Shown here: positions 63,674-64,000 of the stretch, piece after piece
Layout: each line of letters opens with the position of its first letter
How positions within the stretch are numbered: position 1 is the first letter of the stretch
DNA from: Shimia sagamensis
GTDB lineage: Bacteria > Pseudomonadota > Alphaproteobacteria > Rhodobacterales > Rhodobacteraceae
NCBI RefSeq assembly: GCF_900182745.1
Contig: NZ_FXTY01000005.1
Location: 124,001 to 188,000, forward strand
Reading direction: 5' to 3'
Length of the DNA stretch: 64,000 nt
Made by a program: the position numbers and the translations under genes
The notes under the pieces: model-generated
What the model was told of the DNA's origin: nothing
Databases searched by the model: none
Seen by the model: the letters and a program-made list of their open reading frames with translations, nothing else

Positions 63674-64000
63674 ATGTTTCTCTCTGTCTTTGATATGTTC
63701 AAAGTGGGCGTTGGCCCGTCGTCATCACACACCATGGGGCCAATGGTAGCAGCCGCGCGTTTCCTCGACACAATGCGTGCGTCGCCATTCGAATTCCATG
63801 GGCTGCGCGGTTCTCTCCACGGATCATTGGCTTTTACCGGCGTCGGCCACGCCACCGACCGCGCGACTATTCTTGGCCTCGCCGGGTTCCTGCCCGACAG
63901 CTATGACCATGAGCAAGCGGAGGCCGCTCTGGACCATATCCGCGAGACCGAAACGGTGCAGCCAGAAGGCTTACCGGTTCTGAAGTTCAATCCGCGCGAA
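63674..64000 (+). CDS. sdaA: L-serine ammonia-lyase, N-terminal part (cut by window edge)
   Basis: One hundred and nine codons run to the right edge. The N-terminus MFLSVFDMFKVGVGPSSSHT plus MGPMVAAARFLDTM is the SdaA beta-domain signature. GSLAFTGVGHATDRATILGL follows. The full enzyme carries a 4Fe-4S cluster in its C-terminal alpha domain and deaminates serine to pyruvate. That part lies beyond the window. Confidence 0.93.
   Translation, partial: MFLSVFDMFKVGVGPSSSHTMGPMVAAARFLDTMRASPFEFHGLRGSLHGSLAFTGVGHATDRATILGLAGFLPDSYDHEQAEAALDHIRETETVQPEGLPVLKFNPRE

Overview
This window looks like chromosomal DNA of a marine alphaproteobacterium of the Rhodobacteraceae (Roseobacter group). The reasons are a complete Na+-NQR operon with its maturation genes, an Entner-Doudoroff cluster, an aa3-type cytochrome c oxidase subunit I behind an FNR-type box, two small DUF1127 genes, and, above all, a DUF1127 gene followed by a CCUCCUCCC-loop hairpin array that matches the CcsR ('cuckoo') small RNA locus of Rhodobacter. 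Base composition looks even and GC-rich. I see no phage, integrase, transposase or CRISPR array. The only obvious gene relic is a dnaE2 tail fragment.

Layout. 1-6.8 kb: a LacI-type regulator (cut by the left edge) diverges from gap-zwf-edd-eda, with a phased inverted-repeat operator between them; a MATE exporter follows. 6.9-15.3 kb: nqrABCDEF on the minus strand, with apbE and nqrM diverging from nqrA, then a CBS protein and tRNA-Leu(GAG). 15.4-26 kb: lipB, a small exported protein, cytochrome c2, pyruvate carboxylase, a Tat-exported rhodanese, an FMN-dependent alpha-hydroxy-acid dehydrogenase, a UvrD/PcrA helicase and a glutathione S-transferase. 26.1-26.8 kb: the CcsR-like array, its DUF1127 gene and a heat-shock-sigma-like promoter. 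26.9-34.1 kb: mrp, an EthD-like protein, a DUF2244 protein, a methyltransferase, ctaD, a PEP-mutase family enzyme and two exported proteins. 34.2-41.9 kb: two identical tRNA-Gly(GCC) genes, an amidohydrolase, hisN-like phosphatase, XRE and LysR regulators, a quinone oxidoreductase, a second DUF1127 gene, a Bax-inhibitor-1 protein, a GNAT enzyme and rpmG. 41.9-52.4 kb: an AlkB-like monooxygenase, xseA/purD, a PAS-LuxR regulator, an FG-GAP protein, a ferredoxin, the dnaE2 relic, a class D beta-lactamase, a DegP/Do protease, and a hemP gene paired with an unknown gene. 52.6-64 kb: a lytic transglycosylase, an AEC transporter, hspQ, rhodanese-ggt, a STAS/anti-sigma pair, thiolase, DUF2065-hflC-hflK, gor, rpiA, and the start of sdaA.

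How the parts fit. The left third is carbon and energy metabolism: glucose-6-phosphate is oxidised by Zwf and split by Edd/Eda into pyruvate and glyceraldehyde-3-phosphate, which Gap takes on; pyruvate carboxylase refills the TCA cycle; Na+-NQR and the aa3 oxidase with cytochrome c2 carry the electrons. The centre is a stress-response locus. The right third is mostly envelope and protein quality control (DegP, HflKC, HspQ, transglycosylase, OXA enzyme) and redox or iron handling (Gor, GST, HemP). Several ordinary gene models needed their start moved inward, and hemP was recovered from a 52-codon frame.
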